Assembly: GCA_020426005.1 (NCBI GenBank)
Contig: JAGQQW010000028.1
Location: 1 to 34,445 of the forward strand
Direction of reading: 5' to 3'
Length of the DNA stretch: 34,445 bases
From: Planctomycetota bacterium
Lineage (GTDB): Bacteria > Planctomycetota > UBA1135 > GCA-002748355
Below are positions 1 through 9,073 of this stretch, in pieces. Within the stretch, counting starts at the first letter, position 1. Every line of letters starts with the position of its first letter. Position numbers and translations under genes: made by a program. The notes below the pieces were generated by a model, which worked only from the letters and a program-made list of their open reading frames with translations, was not told where the DNA came from and did no database searches.

Positions 1-1
1 G

Positions 2-2467
2 GACGTCGCGAATAGTCTGGCCAGTGTGGCGTGCTGCCTCCACTCGCTGGGCCGCTCAGCCGAAGCGTTGCCGCAGTATAAGGCGGCGCTGGCCATGGAG
101 CGTCGGATCTACGGCGAAGAAGATCATCCGGACGTGGCGTTGGGTTTGAACAATGTGGCGGGCTGCCTCCAGTCGCTAGGCCGCTTTGCGGAAGCGTTGC
201 CGCAGTATGAGGCTGCGTTAGCGATGCGTCGTCGGGTGTACGGGGATGAAGATCATCCGTATGTGGCGATGAGTCTTAACGACGTGGCGGTCTGCCTCAA
301 GACTCTTGGCCGCTCGGCGGAAGCGCTAGGGCGGTACGACACTGCGCTAGCAATGTCGCGTCGAATGTACGGTGAGAAGGATCATCCTTACGTGGCGAAG
401 ACTCTGAACAACATGGCTGCATGCCTCGACTCGCTCGGTCGCTCGATCGAAGCCTTGCCAAACGCTCGCGCAGCCTGCTCCATGGTAGAGCGGCTCCGCG
501 ACAGCAGCCGGGTTTCGACGGACTTGCGGCAGTCCTTCTTCGACGAGCTCAAGCGTGGAGGAGCCTTCGATCGTCTCCAGAAGCTCGCGCAGAAGACGAA
601 GCACGTCGACGAGGCCATGCGCGCTGCGGAGCGCAGTCGCGCCCGACGCTTGCTGGACCTGCTCGAGCAGTCGCGCGGAGATCCCTGGCTCGAGGCGCAA
701 CGCCGCGCGTCGCTGCGCGGCGACACGGCCCTTGCGACAAGCATCCCGCAAATCCGTGCAGAACTCGAAGCGAGCCGACTCGAAAGCGATCGCTTGCTCC
801 ACCAGCTCACCGCGCTGAGCAGCGCCAAGCTCGAGGTGGAGGAGCGTGCTGCCAGGCGCGCGAAGTTGCTCGAGGAAGCGAGTGTGGCGAAAGCGACGAA
901 GGATCGACTCGAGAACGAGCGGGCGCGCGTTCTCAGCGATGTGCTCCCTATCGGGCGCGTGCGGACATCGACCGAAATCCAAGCTGCCCTGCAGCAAGGC
1001 GAGCTGCTCCTGCAATACACGGTGACCAAAGATGTCGCCTTGCTCTACGTGCTCGGCCCTGAGGGTGCGGTCGAAGCGATCGCCCTGCCGACGGCGCACG
1101 CGAGGCTCGAGCGCGAGCTCGAGCCTCTGCTCCAGCTTGTTGCGCATCGGCAAGAGCAAGGAAAGCGAGGAGAGACGCTGAAGACTCGTGCCGCCAAGAA
1201 GGCCCCGAGCTCCTCAACGGCTCTGTTCGAGGCATTGATCCCGAAGCAGCTTTGGCCGCGCGTAAAGTCGGCCCGTCGCGTCTTCATCGCGCCACACCGT
1301 GCGTTGCACCGCTTGCCGTTCGAGGCGCTCGTGACCGAAGTGCGGGAGGGCAAGCCGCTGTATTGGCTCGACGCCGGCCCCGCGATCTCGTACGTGCCGT
1401 CAGGCACGGCGCTGCACTGGTTACGCAAGCGGGCGAAGGAAGCGAGCGACGACGATACGGCGATCGATCTCCTGGCTGTCGGCGATCCCCGCGGCCTCGA
1501 TGAAATGCCCGAACTCCCCGAAGAAGGCGTCTTCGTTGTGAAGGTCAACGACGCCGGCCCCGGCGCACAGGCGGGTATCCACCCTGGCGATGTGCTCGTG
1601 AGCTACGACGGTAAGCCGCTCACGGATGACAAGTCCCTGCGCGACTTGGCAGACAAGACCAACGCCGCGATCGAAGACGGGGAGCGCGACAACAGTGCGA
1701 TCCCGATCGGCGTGTGGCGACGGGGGGAGACCCTGCACGTCGAAGTGCACGAGCGTGTACTCGAGATCGAAGTCGGGCGAGGTCCGGCACGCAGCGCGTA
1801 CAAGACCTACCTCGCTGCACCCGAGCGGATGCAGACGGTCACGCGTGCCGGCGAGCTCGAGCGCCTACGAGCATTGCCAGCTCTGCTCGGTGCGCGCGCC
1901 GAGACCGAAGCGATCGATGCCGCGATTCGGGCCAAGGGCGGGAAGACGCGCACGCTGCTCGGTTCGCAGGCGAGCGAGCCGGCGGTGTTCGAGCTGGCGG
2001 CGCAAGCGAAGTTCTTGCACTTCGCGTGTCATGGTGTTGCGGAAGAGTACGCCGGGCAGAGCCTCAGCACGCTCGTGCTGAGTCAGCCCGAACATGTGCT
2101 GCCGGGCGAGGACGGCTTGCTGAAGCTCGAAGACCTGTTGACGACATGGCGCGGTCGGTTGAGCTCCTGCCAGCTCGTCGTGCTCTCGGCGTGCCGGACG
2201 AACGTCGGGCCGACGCTGCGGGACGAGGCACCGCACGCGTTGCCGATCGGGTTCATGTACGCGGGCGCGCCATCCGTGGTCTCTTCACTGTGGGCGGTCG
2301 ACGACGCATCGACGCGGGAGTTGATGACGGACTTCTACGCGCGGCTGATGGCGGGCGAGACGGATCGGCTCGCTGCCTTCACGGCGGCGAAGAAGGCGCT
2401 GCGCAAGAAGTATCCGGACCCATTCCATTGGGCGCCCTTCCTCTTCATGGGAAGCCCTGGGTCCTAA
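2..2467 (+). CDS. TPR-CHAT protease-like protein with internal PDZ-like domain (5' end outside window)
   Basis: The reading frame is open from base 2, and the sequence before the GTG at 26 still reads as TPR repeat, so the true start lies upstream. Residues below count from that GTG. Residues 1-150 are kinesin-light-chain-like TPRs of 43 residues each. Residues 150-320 are helical and charged. Residues 320-480 form the first part of a CHAT (caspase HetF-associated with TPRs) domain. Residues about 492-588 look like a PDZ domain (GAQAGIHPGDVLVSYDGKPL). The CHAT catalytic part then follows, with His669 in HFACHG and Cys723 in LSACRTN, the expected caspase-like dyad. The end, FHWAPFLFMGSPGS, is typical of CHAT proteins. 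By family it should be a cytoplasmic, TPR-regulated cysteine protease. The target is unknown and no partner gene is visible. The family call is firm; protease activity is inferred. Confidence 0.9.
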   Translation, partial: DVANSLASVACCLHSLGRSAEALPQYKAALAMERRIYGEEDHPDVALGLNNVAGCLQSLGRFAEALPQYEAALAMRRRVYGDEDHPYVAMSLNDVAVCLKTLGRSAEALGRYDTALAMSRRMYGEKDHPYVAKTLNNMAACLDSLGRSIEALPNARAACSMVERLRDSSRVSTDLRQSFFDELKRGGAFDRLQKLAQKTKHVDEAMRAAERSRARRLLDLLEQSRGDPWLEAQRRASLRGDTALATSIPQIRAELEASRLESDRLLHQLTALSSAKLEVEERAARRAKLLEEASVAKATKDRLENERARVLSDVLPIGRVRTSTEIQAALQQGELLLQYTVTKDVALLYVLGPEGAVEAIALPTAHARLERELEPLLQLVAHRQEQGKRGETLKTRAAKKAPSSSTALFEALIPKQLWPRVKSARRVFIAPHRALHRLPFEALVTEVREGKPLYWLDAGPAISYVPSGTALHWLRKRAKEASDDDTAIDLLAVGDPRGLDEMPELPEEGVFVVKVNDAGPGAQAGIHPGDVLVSYDGKPLTDDKSLRDLADKTNAAIEDGERDNSAIPIGVWRRGETLHVEVHERVLEIEVGRGPARSAYKTYLAAPERMQTVTRAGELERLRALPALLGARAETEAIDAAIRAKGGKTRTLLGSQASEPAVFELAAQAKFLHFACHGVAEEYAGQSLSTLVLSQPEHVLPGEDGLLKLEDLLTTWRGRLSSCQLVVLSACRTNVGPTLRDEAPHALPIGFMYAGAPSVVSSLWAVDDASTRELMTDFYARLMAGETDRLAAFTAAKKALRKKYPDPFHWAPFLFMGSPGS
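26..412 (+). repeat. Tandem 129-bp TPR-coding repeats (three units, fourth degenerate)
   Basis: Units 26-154, 155-283 and 284-412 each encode one 43-residue TPR. A fourth, diverged unit starts at 413. Units 1 and 2 differ at about 26 of 129 bases by my hand count, so they are roughly 80% identical. This points to fairly recent internal duplication. More units probably precede the window. Confidence 0.85.
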
Positions 2468-2483
2468 CAGGCTGCTGCTCCGA

Positions 2484-2506
2484 CTTCGCTGCGGTCGACT
2501 GCGAAG
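2484..2506. terminator. Possible hairpin between convergent genes
   Basis: CTTCGC and GCGAAG flank an 11-base loop, 17 bases after the CHAT gene stop and before the convergent aspartyl protease stop. There is no T-tract, so a terminator role is only a guess from position. Confidence 0.25.
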
Positions 2507-2557
2507 CTCACGACCTTCGACATCGGGCGTGACAACGGCTTTTGAATCGACCAGGCA

Positions 2558-3553
2558 TCACCGAGTGTCGGCGCTCGAGTCGTCGTGCACCTCTCGTCGA
2601 GCCAGGATGCAAAGGTGTCCGCGCGCGCAGTTCAAGAGCCACGGCACGCGAGAAAGCACGTCTTGTCCGAGCAGCCCCTCCGATTCGTGCGACTGCACGA
2701 GTAGGTCCGTCGCCTCGAACGATCCGAGCCGAAGCGCTTGCAGGCGATGCAAGCCGTTGACGACCGATGTCCCGAACACGCCCGTCAACTGACCTGGCTC
2801 CGCGTGTTTGACCCGCACCTCGACGTTGGGTGCGTTGGTCGTGACCTTGAAGTCGCGAATCGCCTTCGCCGTGCGTTCTCGAGCGAGTGCGCGTCCGTCA
2901 GGAAGCGCCATCGCCCGCGCGTCGTCCGCTGGCACGATGGTCTTGGCGGCGCCCGTGTCGAGCAACATGGAGACGCGCCTGCGCCCATTGAGCGTCACCT
3001 CGACGCGCGGCCGCATCCGCCCCGACAGCGGGACGATGCTGACTACTTCGTAGCCGAGTTCTGCGAGCTTCGCCTCGCCTAAATCCGCATCGAGAATTCG
3101 CAACTGCGAGCGCTGAACATCGAACAGCCACGCGCCGTTGGCCATCACCGGCATACCGGCCACGAGGTCGATCATCCACGCGCCGCCGCTGGGGCTTGGA
3201 GGCAGCACGATGGCCGAGAACGGAACCAACTCCATCCCACCGATACGCAAGTCACGAAGCTCGACCGTTTCGAGCCCACCGCGTTCTGTGCCGGTGATGT
3301 CGATCAATGCCTCCTGTCCTCCTGCCGGCTCCAGTCCGAGTCGACGCAGGCTGTGCTCGGTCACGATGACTCGGTCGCAGCCGGTGTCGAGCAGCACCGT
3401 CACGGGCTCTCCGCCGAGCGTCGCGGGCACGTGGGCAACCTGCATGCGAAGCACGCTCGGCGTCATGCTCTGCAACGCGATCGGTGTCGTCGTGCAGGCG
3501 ATCGGGACCATGACGGCCAGCAGGTATAAAGAAGGTCGGAGCGGATCGAGCAT
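2558..3553 (-). CDS. Exported retropepsin-like aspartyl protease with two active-site motifs
   Basis: This is a 331-residue protein. A hydrophobic N-terminus (residues 8-20) suggests a signal peptide. Cys20 follows VPIA, a poor lipobox because of the proline, so lipidation is uncertain. Two half-domains each carry an aspartyl protease signature: LLDTGCD (Asp56-Thr-Gly58) and LLDTGAAKTIVP (Asp199-Thr-Gly201). The second half also has the usual downstream glycine-rich strands, and LLGQDVL near the C-terminus matches the conserved LLG motif of the clan. Two DTG motifs in one chain resemble the duplicated layout of pepsins built from single-domain retropepsin units. It probably cleaves peptides in the periplasm. 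It converges with the CHAT gene. A similar protein occurs at 13777-14685. Confidence 0.82.
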   Translation of the reverse strand: MLDPLRPSLYLLAVMVPIACTTTPIALQSMTPSVLRMQVAHVPATLGGEPVTVLLDTGCDRVIVTEHSLRRLGLEPAGGQEALIDITGTERGGLETVELRDLRIGGMELVPFSAIVLPPSPSGGAWMIDLVAGMPVMANGAWLFDVQRSQLRILDADLGEAKLAELGYEVVSIVPLSGRMRPRVEVTLNGRRRVSMLLDTGAAKTIVPADDARAMALPDGRALARERTAKAIRDFKVTTNAPNVEVRVKHAEPGQLTGVFGTSVVNGLHRLQALRLGSFEATDLLVQSHESEGLLGQDVLSRVPWLLNCARGHLCILARREVHDDSSADTR

Positions 3554-3745
3554 GGATGGGTGGCAGGTCGCATCGGCGGACGGTACTCGGCCACTTCAGG
3601 ATACGGCCACGCGGATCGCCCGTCGCAGAACTCGACATGAAGCTCTCGAGCGAAGCTTCGTCCCGCTCGCCGTGTCGACAGTGTCTCGGCCTTGTGCTAC
3701 CACAGGTCGCGACGGCGAACCACGCCGGCGCCAGAGGACACCCTC

Positions 3746-4660
3746 ATGAAGAACGTCAAGATCCAGAGTCGCAACGGACAGGACATCACCATCGCTGCCG
3801 TGCTGCATTTCCCATCCGGCTTCGACGAGGAGAAGCCACAGCCGGCAATCGTCGTCGCCCATCCAGGCGGTGGTGTGAAAGAGCAGGCCGCCGGCCTGTA
3901 CGCGAAGAAACTGGCCGAGCAGGGACTCGTCGCGATCGCGTTCGACGCGTCGTTCCAGGGCGAGAGCACGGGCCAGCCGCGGCAGCTGGAGAACCCGTAC
4001 ATCAGGACCGAGGACATCAGCGCCGTCATCGACTACTTGACGACGCTTCCGTACGTCGATCAGGAACGGATCGGCGCGATGGGCATCTGCGCGGGCGGTG
4101 GCTACACGGCCAACGCCGCGATCAATGACCGCCGAATAAAAGCGATCGCCACGGTCAGTGCCGTGAACATCGGCTCGATGTTCCGCAACGGCTGGGACAA
4201 CACGATCCAGGACGCGGAAGCGACTCCTGCGCTGCTCGGCGGCTCGAATGCTCGCACGGCAGAAGCACGCGGCGCCGACATCGTCACGATTCCGCTGGCA
4301 CCGCTGAAGAAGGAAGACGCGCCGAACGCCGAGCTGGCCGAGGCGTGGGAGTACTATCACACGCCGCGTTGCGAGCACCCGAATGCGCCCGGTTTCGCGA
4401 CTGCACGCAGTCTCAACCAAATCATCACGTACGACGCCTACAACAAGGCCGAGGCCTTCCTGACGCAGCCGCTGCTGGTCATCGCCGGATCCAAGGCCGG
4501 CAGCAAGTGGATGAGCGATGACTTGGTGGAACGCGCCGCGAGCGAGGACAAGCACGCCTACGTTGTCGAGGGCGCCAACCACATGTCGCTGTACGACGTG
4601 CCGACGTACGTCGACGAAGCCGTCTCGAACCTCGCGTCGTTCTTCAAGGATCGGTTGTAG
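3746..4660 (+). CDS. Alpha/beta hydrolase with cysteine at the nucleophile elbow (YcjY/dienelactone-hydrolase-like)
   Basis: The ATG at 3746 is chosen because AGAGGA precedes it by about 8 bases and the protein begins cleanly there (304 residues). Longer in-frame starts add unconserved residues. The oxyanion region is VVAHPGGG (about residues 37-43). The nucleophile elbow is GICAGGG with Cys115 in place of serine, as in dienelactone-hydrolase-type enzymes. The C-terminal VVEGANHMSLYD supplies the catalytic His279. There is no signal peptide, so it is cytoplasmic. By family it hydrolyses small ester or lactone substrates; the substrate cannot be read from sequence. It is a single gene with a repeat copy 23 bases after its stop. 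Confidence 0.85.
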   Translation: MKNVKIQSRNGQDITIAAVLHFPSGFDEEKPQPAIVVAHPGGGVKEQAAGLYAKKLAEQGLVAIAFDASFQGESTGQPRQLENPYIRTEDISAVIDYLTTLPYVDQERIGAMGICAGGGYTANAAINDRRIKAIATVSAVNIGSMFRNGWDNTIQDAEATPALLGGSNARTAEARGADIVTIPLAPLKKEDAPNAELAEAWEYYHTPRCEHPNAPGFATARSLNQIITYDAYNKAEAFLTQPLLVIAGSKAGSKWMSDDLVERAASEDKHAYVVEGANHMSLYDVPTYVDEAVSNLASFFKDRL

Positions 4661-4683
4661 CTATCGGGCCAGTACAGGCCTGA

Positions 4684-4759
4684 GAACTCGCGCGTCAGCG
4701 CAACGAGATTGCGCGCTTTGCTTCGGTTGCCACCGGTGGGGCGACCGATCTCAGCGAAT
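4684..4759. repeat. Intergenic repeat, copy A
   Basis: This 76-bp stretch aligns without gaps to 9095-9170 on the same strand, at about 77% identity by hand count. Shared blocks include TTGCGCGCTT and the GAACTCGC start. Read on the minus strand, both copies give similar peptides containing ARN(L/F)VAL and EF(S/A). On the plus strand both give ELARQR followed by N or D. It may be a fragment of an old coding or mobile sequence. The rest of 4661-4907 shows nothing I recognise. Confidence 0.6.
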
Positions 4760-4907
4760 ACTCGGGCGTTGCACTAGGAAACTACTGCAGCGATTGCGAC
4801 AGCGCTTGGTGGCGACCGCTTCGACGCTCGGGCTCGTCCCGCCGTCATCGCGCAGCTCGGCTACACTCAGGGGGCCCAAGACAACGACTCATCCCCGGAC
4901 CCATCCC

Positions 4908-6071
4908 ATGAAGAGCACGACTCCCAGCATCGCCGCACTGACCGCGAGCCTCCTTCTCGCCCTGCCTGGCCTCGTTCGTGCACAACGAACACTCCGCGTC
5001 GATGCGACTGGTTTCGGCGGGGCCTTCACACGGATCCAGCCTGCGCTCGATGCGGCGCAGCCAAGCGACACGATTACCGTGAAGGCCGGCACCTACGAAC
5101 GTGAGATCTACGTTCGCAAAGGCGTGCATCTCGTCGGTGAGCCAGGAGTCCAGCTGACCATCGAGGGTTTGGACACGCCTCGAATCTTCGTGCTCTCAGT
5201 ACCCGCCGGCCAGTCGGCGACGGTTCGGGCGATCGGTGCCGTGCCGATCCTTGCCGGTGTCACGGTCGAAGTCGGCTTCAACGTCGGGCACGTGCATCTC
5301 GAGGATCTGACGATCCGAAGCGGGATCTACCAATTGCAAACGACGCTCAGCTCGATCGAGCAGTGCAGCAACGTCACTCTGAGCCACTGCGATGTCGTGG
5401 CTGGTGGTCTCGGAATCGATGCGAGCACGGTCGCCATGACTGGGTGCACGATTCGGGGTAGTCGCCCCAAGAGCGGATATGCCCAGGCGCCGCTGCAACT
5501 CGTCAACGGCTCGCGCGTGTGGTTCGCAGAAGGGCAGTGCACAGCGCTGCAGGCTATCTTCGGCGCGCCGGCAGTCGACGTGATAGGTAGCACGCTCTTC
5601 GTCGCCGGTGACGGTACGACTTCGCTGACGCCGCTCGGCGCGTTGTCTGCCGTGCAAACGACGGGGGCTGCGTCGTCGGTCGTCGTCGATTCTCACGTGA
5701 CCCTGCCGAGCAACGCCCACAGTGGCACTGGGCGCTTCCGCATCGCGACGGTGCCTTCGATGCTCGTGTCCTACTCGACGGTTTCGTCGCTCGATACGCG
5801 CCTCTTCGCCCCTGGAGCGAACATCGTCGTGACGTTGTTCAGTCTGCCGGCCGCGTCTCCGGTACTCGCCGGCGGGTTGGGAGATGTCTATGTCTCCAGT
5901 ACGCATTTCGTGCTCGATATCGGGCCTCTCTTGACCGGTGGTGTTCGGAGATCGTCGACGACGATTCCTTCGGGTCTGTTGCGGGGTGTTCCCGTGGTCG
6001 TGCAGGGGCTCGCCGTCTATCCGAACGAAGTGCTTCTGACGGCGCCCGCGCCGACGACGATCGGCCGCTGA
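4908..6071 (+). CDS. Exported right-handed beta-helix protein
   Basis: The ATG at 4908 gives a clear signal peptide (K2, hydrophobic residues 8-20, AXA-like site LVRA-Q near residue 25). An upstream in-frame start would bury it. Residues 28-100 resemble the start of pectate-lyase-like parallel beta-helices: an IQPALDAAQPSDTITVKAGT motif in which a list of events is turned into coils, then short strands such as VTLSHCDVVAGG and VAMTGCTIRG to about residue 260. The last 85 residues (303-387) match a beta-rich module found in three other exported proteins here. I see no catalytic residues of a lyase, so a structural or binding role on the cell surface or in the periplasm is as likely as an enzymatic one. 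No gene partner is obvious. Confidence 0.8.
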   Translation: MKSTTPSIAALTASLLLALPGLVRAQRTLRVDATGFGGAFTRIQPALDAAQPSDTITVKAGTYEREIYVRKGVHLVGEPGVQLTIEGLDTPRIFVLSVPAGQSATVRAIGAVPILAGVTVEVGFNVGHVHLEDLTIRSGIYQLQTTLSSIEQCSNVTLSHCDVVAGGLGIDASTVAMTGCTIRGSRPKSGYAQAPLQLVNGSRVWFAEGQCTALQAIFGAPAVDVIGSTLFVAGDGTTSLTPLGALSAVQTTGAASSVVVDSHVTLPSNAHSGTGRFRIATVPSMLVSYSTVSSLDTRLFAPGANIVVTLFSLPAASPVLAGGLGDVYVSSTHFVLDIGPLLTGGVRRSSTTIPSGLLRGVPVVVQGLAVYPNEVLLTAPAPTTIGR

Positions 6072-6196
6072 ACATACGCTCCGGTTCGCTGTCCAGTCGC
6101 GCGACAACGCCGTAGGTACGGCTGGCTCAGGAAGAAGCCGGACGACTGTCGATAGTCCCAAGCGTGCTCGCATCGACCCTTCTCGCTCCAGACCCG

Positions 6197-6574
6197 ATGC
6201 AGCCTCTTGCGGCTCTGGCTCTGATCGTGCTCTGCGTGCGTGCCCTCATCGCGTGGCTCTCACCTCACCTCTTGTCTCAGTCGCGAACACACGCGATCGC
6301 GATGGGCATCATCACCGTGGCCTTCGTATTGCACCGCGTGGAGGTCGGTCACTACAGCTTGCTCACTTGGATCGAGCTCTGGGATTGGACCATCACCGAC
6401 GGTCAGTTCCTCTCGAACCCCGAGGGCATGACTCGCGCCCTGCGCTGCTATCTTCTCCCCCTCAGCGTCCTCGCCTGCGGGCTGTGGATCGGCGCATCGC
6501 GCGAGCCCAAATCCGTTGGCCCTGAGCAAGTCGCGGAGTGGATCGACGACGAGCGCGGCTCTTCAGACGCCTGA
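6197..6574 (+). CDS. Small membrane protein of unknown function
   Basis: The protein has 125 residues from the ATG at 6197. A GTG at 6164 would add 11. No clear ribosome-binding site decides between them. There are about three hydrophobic segments: LAALALIVLCVRALIAWL, a central one around AIAMGIITVAFVLH, and CYLLPLSVLACGLWIG. The end is short, acidic and soluble (EQVAEWIDDERG). I do not recognise the family. It stands alone, 125 bases after the beta-helix gene and on the same strand, so it could be cotranscribed with it. Confidence 0.6.
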   Translation: MQPLAALALIVLCVRALIAWLSPHLLSQSRTHAIAMGIITVAFVLHRVEVGHYSLLTWIELWDWTITDGQFLSNPEGMTRALRCYLLPLSVLACGLWIGASREPKSVGPEQVAEWIDDERGSSDA

Positions 6575-6746
6575 GCGAAGCCACCTAGCGCCGTGCCGAC
6601 GTCTAGCGGCTGCTTCTTCGCCATCGTCGAAGGCCGAGCGGGCGACGTGTGGGGCGGCCGATTGAGTATCGGCGGCGGCGCAACCCGAGGGGTTCGGTCT
6701 CGAGCGGAGAATGGTTGGCGCCGATTCGAGTTCGGATACGAATTGG

Positions 6747-7502
6747 CTAGTCCGACCGTGATGTACTCGACGCGAATTCGCTACTGATCCGAGGCATCCA
6801 CGCTCGCACGCGCAAGCCCGTCGCGAAGCGCGCGTGCGGCGCTTGCTGCGGCAGCTCTACGCCAGCGAGCCGCGTCATGTCGCACTGCTCGATCTCGAAG
6901 TTTGCGGGCTGCAACGGCCACGGTTCGTGCCAGATGTCCCCGCGGCGTGCGCGCCCTCGGCGGTCCACGACGAAGAGGCTGTAACGCTCGACGAGGAAGT
7001 GCTCGAGCGATCCAGGTTCGGCGGCGGACGCGGCGCCACGCGGTGCGTAGCGTGCGCGGAAGCTCGCCGGCGGCGTTCCGCGATGCGTGCGCTCGCACTC
7101 ATATTCGATCCCGCCATCGACGGAGCGACACGACATCCGTGCATCGAAGTAGGGCAGACCGAAGCTCGCGCGCGCGACGCGCACCGCGAGCTTCTGGTGG
7201 GCGTCGAGGCTGTAGAAGAAGACGCCGCTGTGCCCGCCGTGACGCACATACGTGCGGAGGTTGAGTTCGGGGAAGGTCGAGATCCACGGCAAGGGCGGCG
7301 TGCAGCGCGCGCGCACGCGAGCCATGCGGAAGGGCACGACGCCGAGCCACGCTTTGCCGTCGAAGGTCTCGAGCTCGAGCGGGGCGGGGATCGATGGGCG
7401 TAGGGCCTCGGCGCCGATCGGCCAGTGCAAGAAGAGCAAGTCGTTCCAGTCCATCGACATGGCCCAGTGGCCTTGGCGCAGTTCGTCGTGCGGTGCTGAC
7501 AT
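6747..7502 (-). CDS. DUF2071 (YqjF-like) protein
   Basis: This is a 251-residue protein, starting at the ATG at 7502. A start 14 residues in (MSMDWNDLLF) is an alternative. Hallmarks of the DUF2071/YqjF family, a fold related to acetoacetate decarboxylase, are the early MDWNDLLFLHWPI, then IPAPLELETFDGKAWLGVV, FPELNLRTYV and FFYSLDA, and the later LVERYSLFV. There is no signal peptide, so it is cytoplasmic. The biochemical role of the family is not settled. The C-terminal tail (SSEFASSTSRSD) is low-complexity and unlike the family. The gene lies 92 bases after the sulfatase stop on the same strand, so cotranscription is possible. Confidence 0.85.
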   Translation of the reverse strand: MSAPHDELRQGHWAMSMDWNDLLFLHWPIGAEALRPSIPAPLELETFDGKAWLGVVPFRMARVRARCTPPLPWISTFPELNLRTYVRHGGHSGVFFYSLDAHQKLAVRVARASFGLPYFDARMSCRSVDGGIEYECERTHRGTPPASFRARYAPRGAASAAEPGSLEHFLVERYSLFVVDRRGRARRGDIWHEPWPLQPANFEIEQCDMTRLAGVELPQQAPHARFATGLRVRAWMPRISSEFASSTSRSD

Positions 7503-7594
7503 CGTGCTGTCGTCGTTCAAGTCTCGTCTACCGGTTCCCGCCAATGGGGTTCCGCGGCCGATACGTGGCTTTCGAGCCTCATCGCGTCGACCAC

Positions 7595-9073
7595 TCAGCG
7601 ACGCGCGGGCGGCATGCGCCAAAGGTTGCGTGTCTCGTCGGGCAATGGCTGCGTCAACGCGTAATCCATGTCGTACAGCCGCGCGTTGTAACTCGACCAC
7701 TGGGGTGCCGAGACGAACACGGGGTTGCGCTCGAGGGTCGCTTCCCAGGCGTTGAGCCGGCGAAGCAGCTTGGCCGCGAGCTCCGGTTTTGCAGCGATGC
7801 GATCGTTCATCTCGCTGATGTCGTTCGCGAGATCGTAGAGCTGGGGCAGCTGGCTGTTGGGGCGCACGAGCTTCCAATTGCCGACGCGTACCGCGGAGCC
7901 GCGCAACGCCATGCGCCAATAGAGCGCCTCGTGCGGATTGCCGTCGCTGGTCCCGCCAAGGAACGGCATCAGATTGACGCTGTCGTAGATAGGCCCGCGC
8001 TGCGCTGGCCGGCCTCGACGCTGCTGGCGAGTTCCCGGCTCAGGTGCTGTGCCGCCCGCAGCGGTGACGAACGTTGCCATCACGTCGAGTGCGCTGACGG
8101 GCCGGTCGTAGATACGCGGCGACAAGTGTCCCGGCCAGGACCAGATCATCGGGACGCGGATGCCACCCTCGAGAAAGGTGCCCTTGCTGCCACGAAGCGG
8201 CGCATTGATCGCGTGGCTTGCTTCGACCGAGCCGCCGTTGTCCGACAAGAACACGGTGATCGTGCGCTCGCGTTGACCGGTCTTCTCGAGTGCGGACATC
8301 AGCTCGCCGATCTTGCGGTCGAGACAGCGCTGCATCGCGCAGTACTTGCGCCGCGCAACGTTCTGGATGTGAGCGAACGCGGCGAGGTCCTCCGGCGTTG
8401 CCTGCAACGGAGTGTGCGGCGTGTTGTAGGCCAGGTAGAGGAACCACGGGCGATCGTTCTCGGCAGTGACGAAGTCGATCGCTTCGAGCGTGAACCAGTC
8501 CGTCAGGTACGGAGTGCGAATCTCCTTCGGCGGATCTTCACCGCGTAGCAGCGTGTTCTTCTCGAGTGTCGGCCAGTAGTCGTGGTGACCGCCGAGCATG
8601 CCGAAGAAGAAGTCGAAGCCACGCGCCCGCGGGTGATGCTCGGGGACGGACGATCCGAGGTGCCACTTGCCGACGAGGCCGGTGCGGTAGCCGAGATCGT
8701 GCAGGCGTTCGGGCAAGAGCGGCTCGTCGATCGGAATGCCGGCGAACGCATCGACGACGTGGGCCGGGTAGGAGAGGTTGTGTTCGAAGCCGAAGCGGCA
8801 TCCATGCCGACCGGTCATCAGTCCCGCTCGTGACGGCGCGCACACCGGACCAGAGACGTACGCGGCAGTGCAACGCACGCCGCTCGCAGCGAGTGCATCG
8901 ATGTGGGGCGTCGCGATCTGTAGCGAGCCCTGGCACGACAGGTCGCCGTAGCCCATGTCGTCGGCAACGATCAGCAGCAGGTTCGGCGGCCGCGCCGGGG
9001 CGTCCTGACCCGTCGCCACAGAGGAGGCGGCGAGGGGCAGAGCGATGGCGATGAGGGCGAGCAGCTTTTGCAT
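7595..9073 (-). CDS. Exported sulfatase (formylglycine-dependent type I)
   Basis: The protein has 492 residues with a signal peptide (residues 1-22, ending near ATG-Q). The sulfatase signature CAPSR (Cys78-Ala-Pro-Ser81-Arg82) is the site where a formylglycine-generating enzyme converts the cysteine. Metal and substrate residues are in place: Asp38-Asp39 (VADDMGYGD), Lys136 and His138 in GKWHLG, His220 in NTPH, Asp278-Asn279 in FLSDNGG and Lys297. It should remove sulfate esters from organic or polysaccharide substrates outside the cytoplasm. Multiple sulfatases are typical of planctomycetes and some Bacteroidota. No formylglycine-generating enzyme gene is in the window. The substrate is unknown. 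Confidence 0.95.
   Translation of the reverse strand: MQKLLALIAIALPLAASSVATGQDAPARPPNLLLIVADDMGYGDLSCQGSLQIATPHIDALAASGVRCTAAYVSGPVCAPSRAGLMTGRHGCRFGFEHNLSYPAHVVDAFAGIPIDEPLLPERLHDLGYRTGLVGKWHLGSSVPEHHPRARGFDFFFGMLGGHHDYWPTLEKNTLLRGEDPPKEIRTPYLTDWFTLEAIDFVTAENDRPWFLYLAYNTPHTPLQATPEDLAAFAHIQNVARRKYCAMQRCLDRKIGELMSALEKTGQRERTITVFLSDNGGSVEASHAINAPLRGSKGTFLEGGIRVPMIWSWPGHLSPRIYDRPVSALDVMATFVTAAGGTAPEPGTRQQRRGRPAQRGPIYDSVNLMPFLGGTSDGNPHEALYWRMALRGSAVRVGNWKLVRPNSQLPQLYDLANDISEMNDRIAAKPELAAKLLRRLNAWEATLERNPVFVSAPQWSSYNARLYDMDYALTQPLPDETRNLWRMPPARR

Noticed and set aside
5196-6173. Long minus-strand open frame opposite the beta-helix gene
   Set aside because: Arg-rich and low in hydrophobic patterning; a shadow of the coding strand in GC-rich DNA.
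6593-6787. Possible 64-residue protein from a GTG start
   Set aside because: No ribosome-binding site or recognisable content, and it overlaps the end of the DUF2071 gene.
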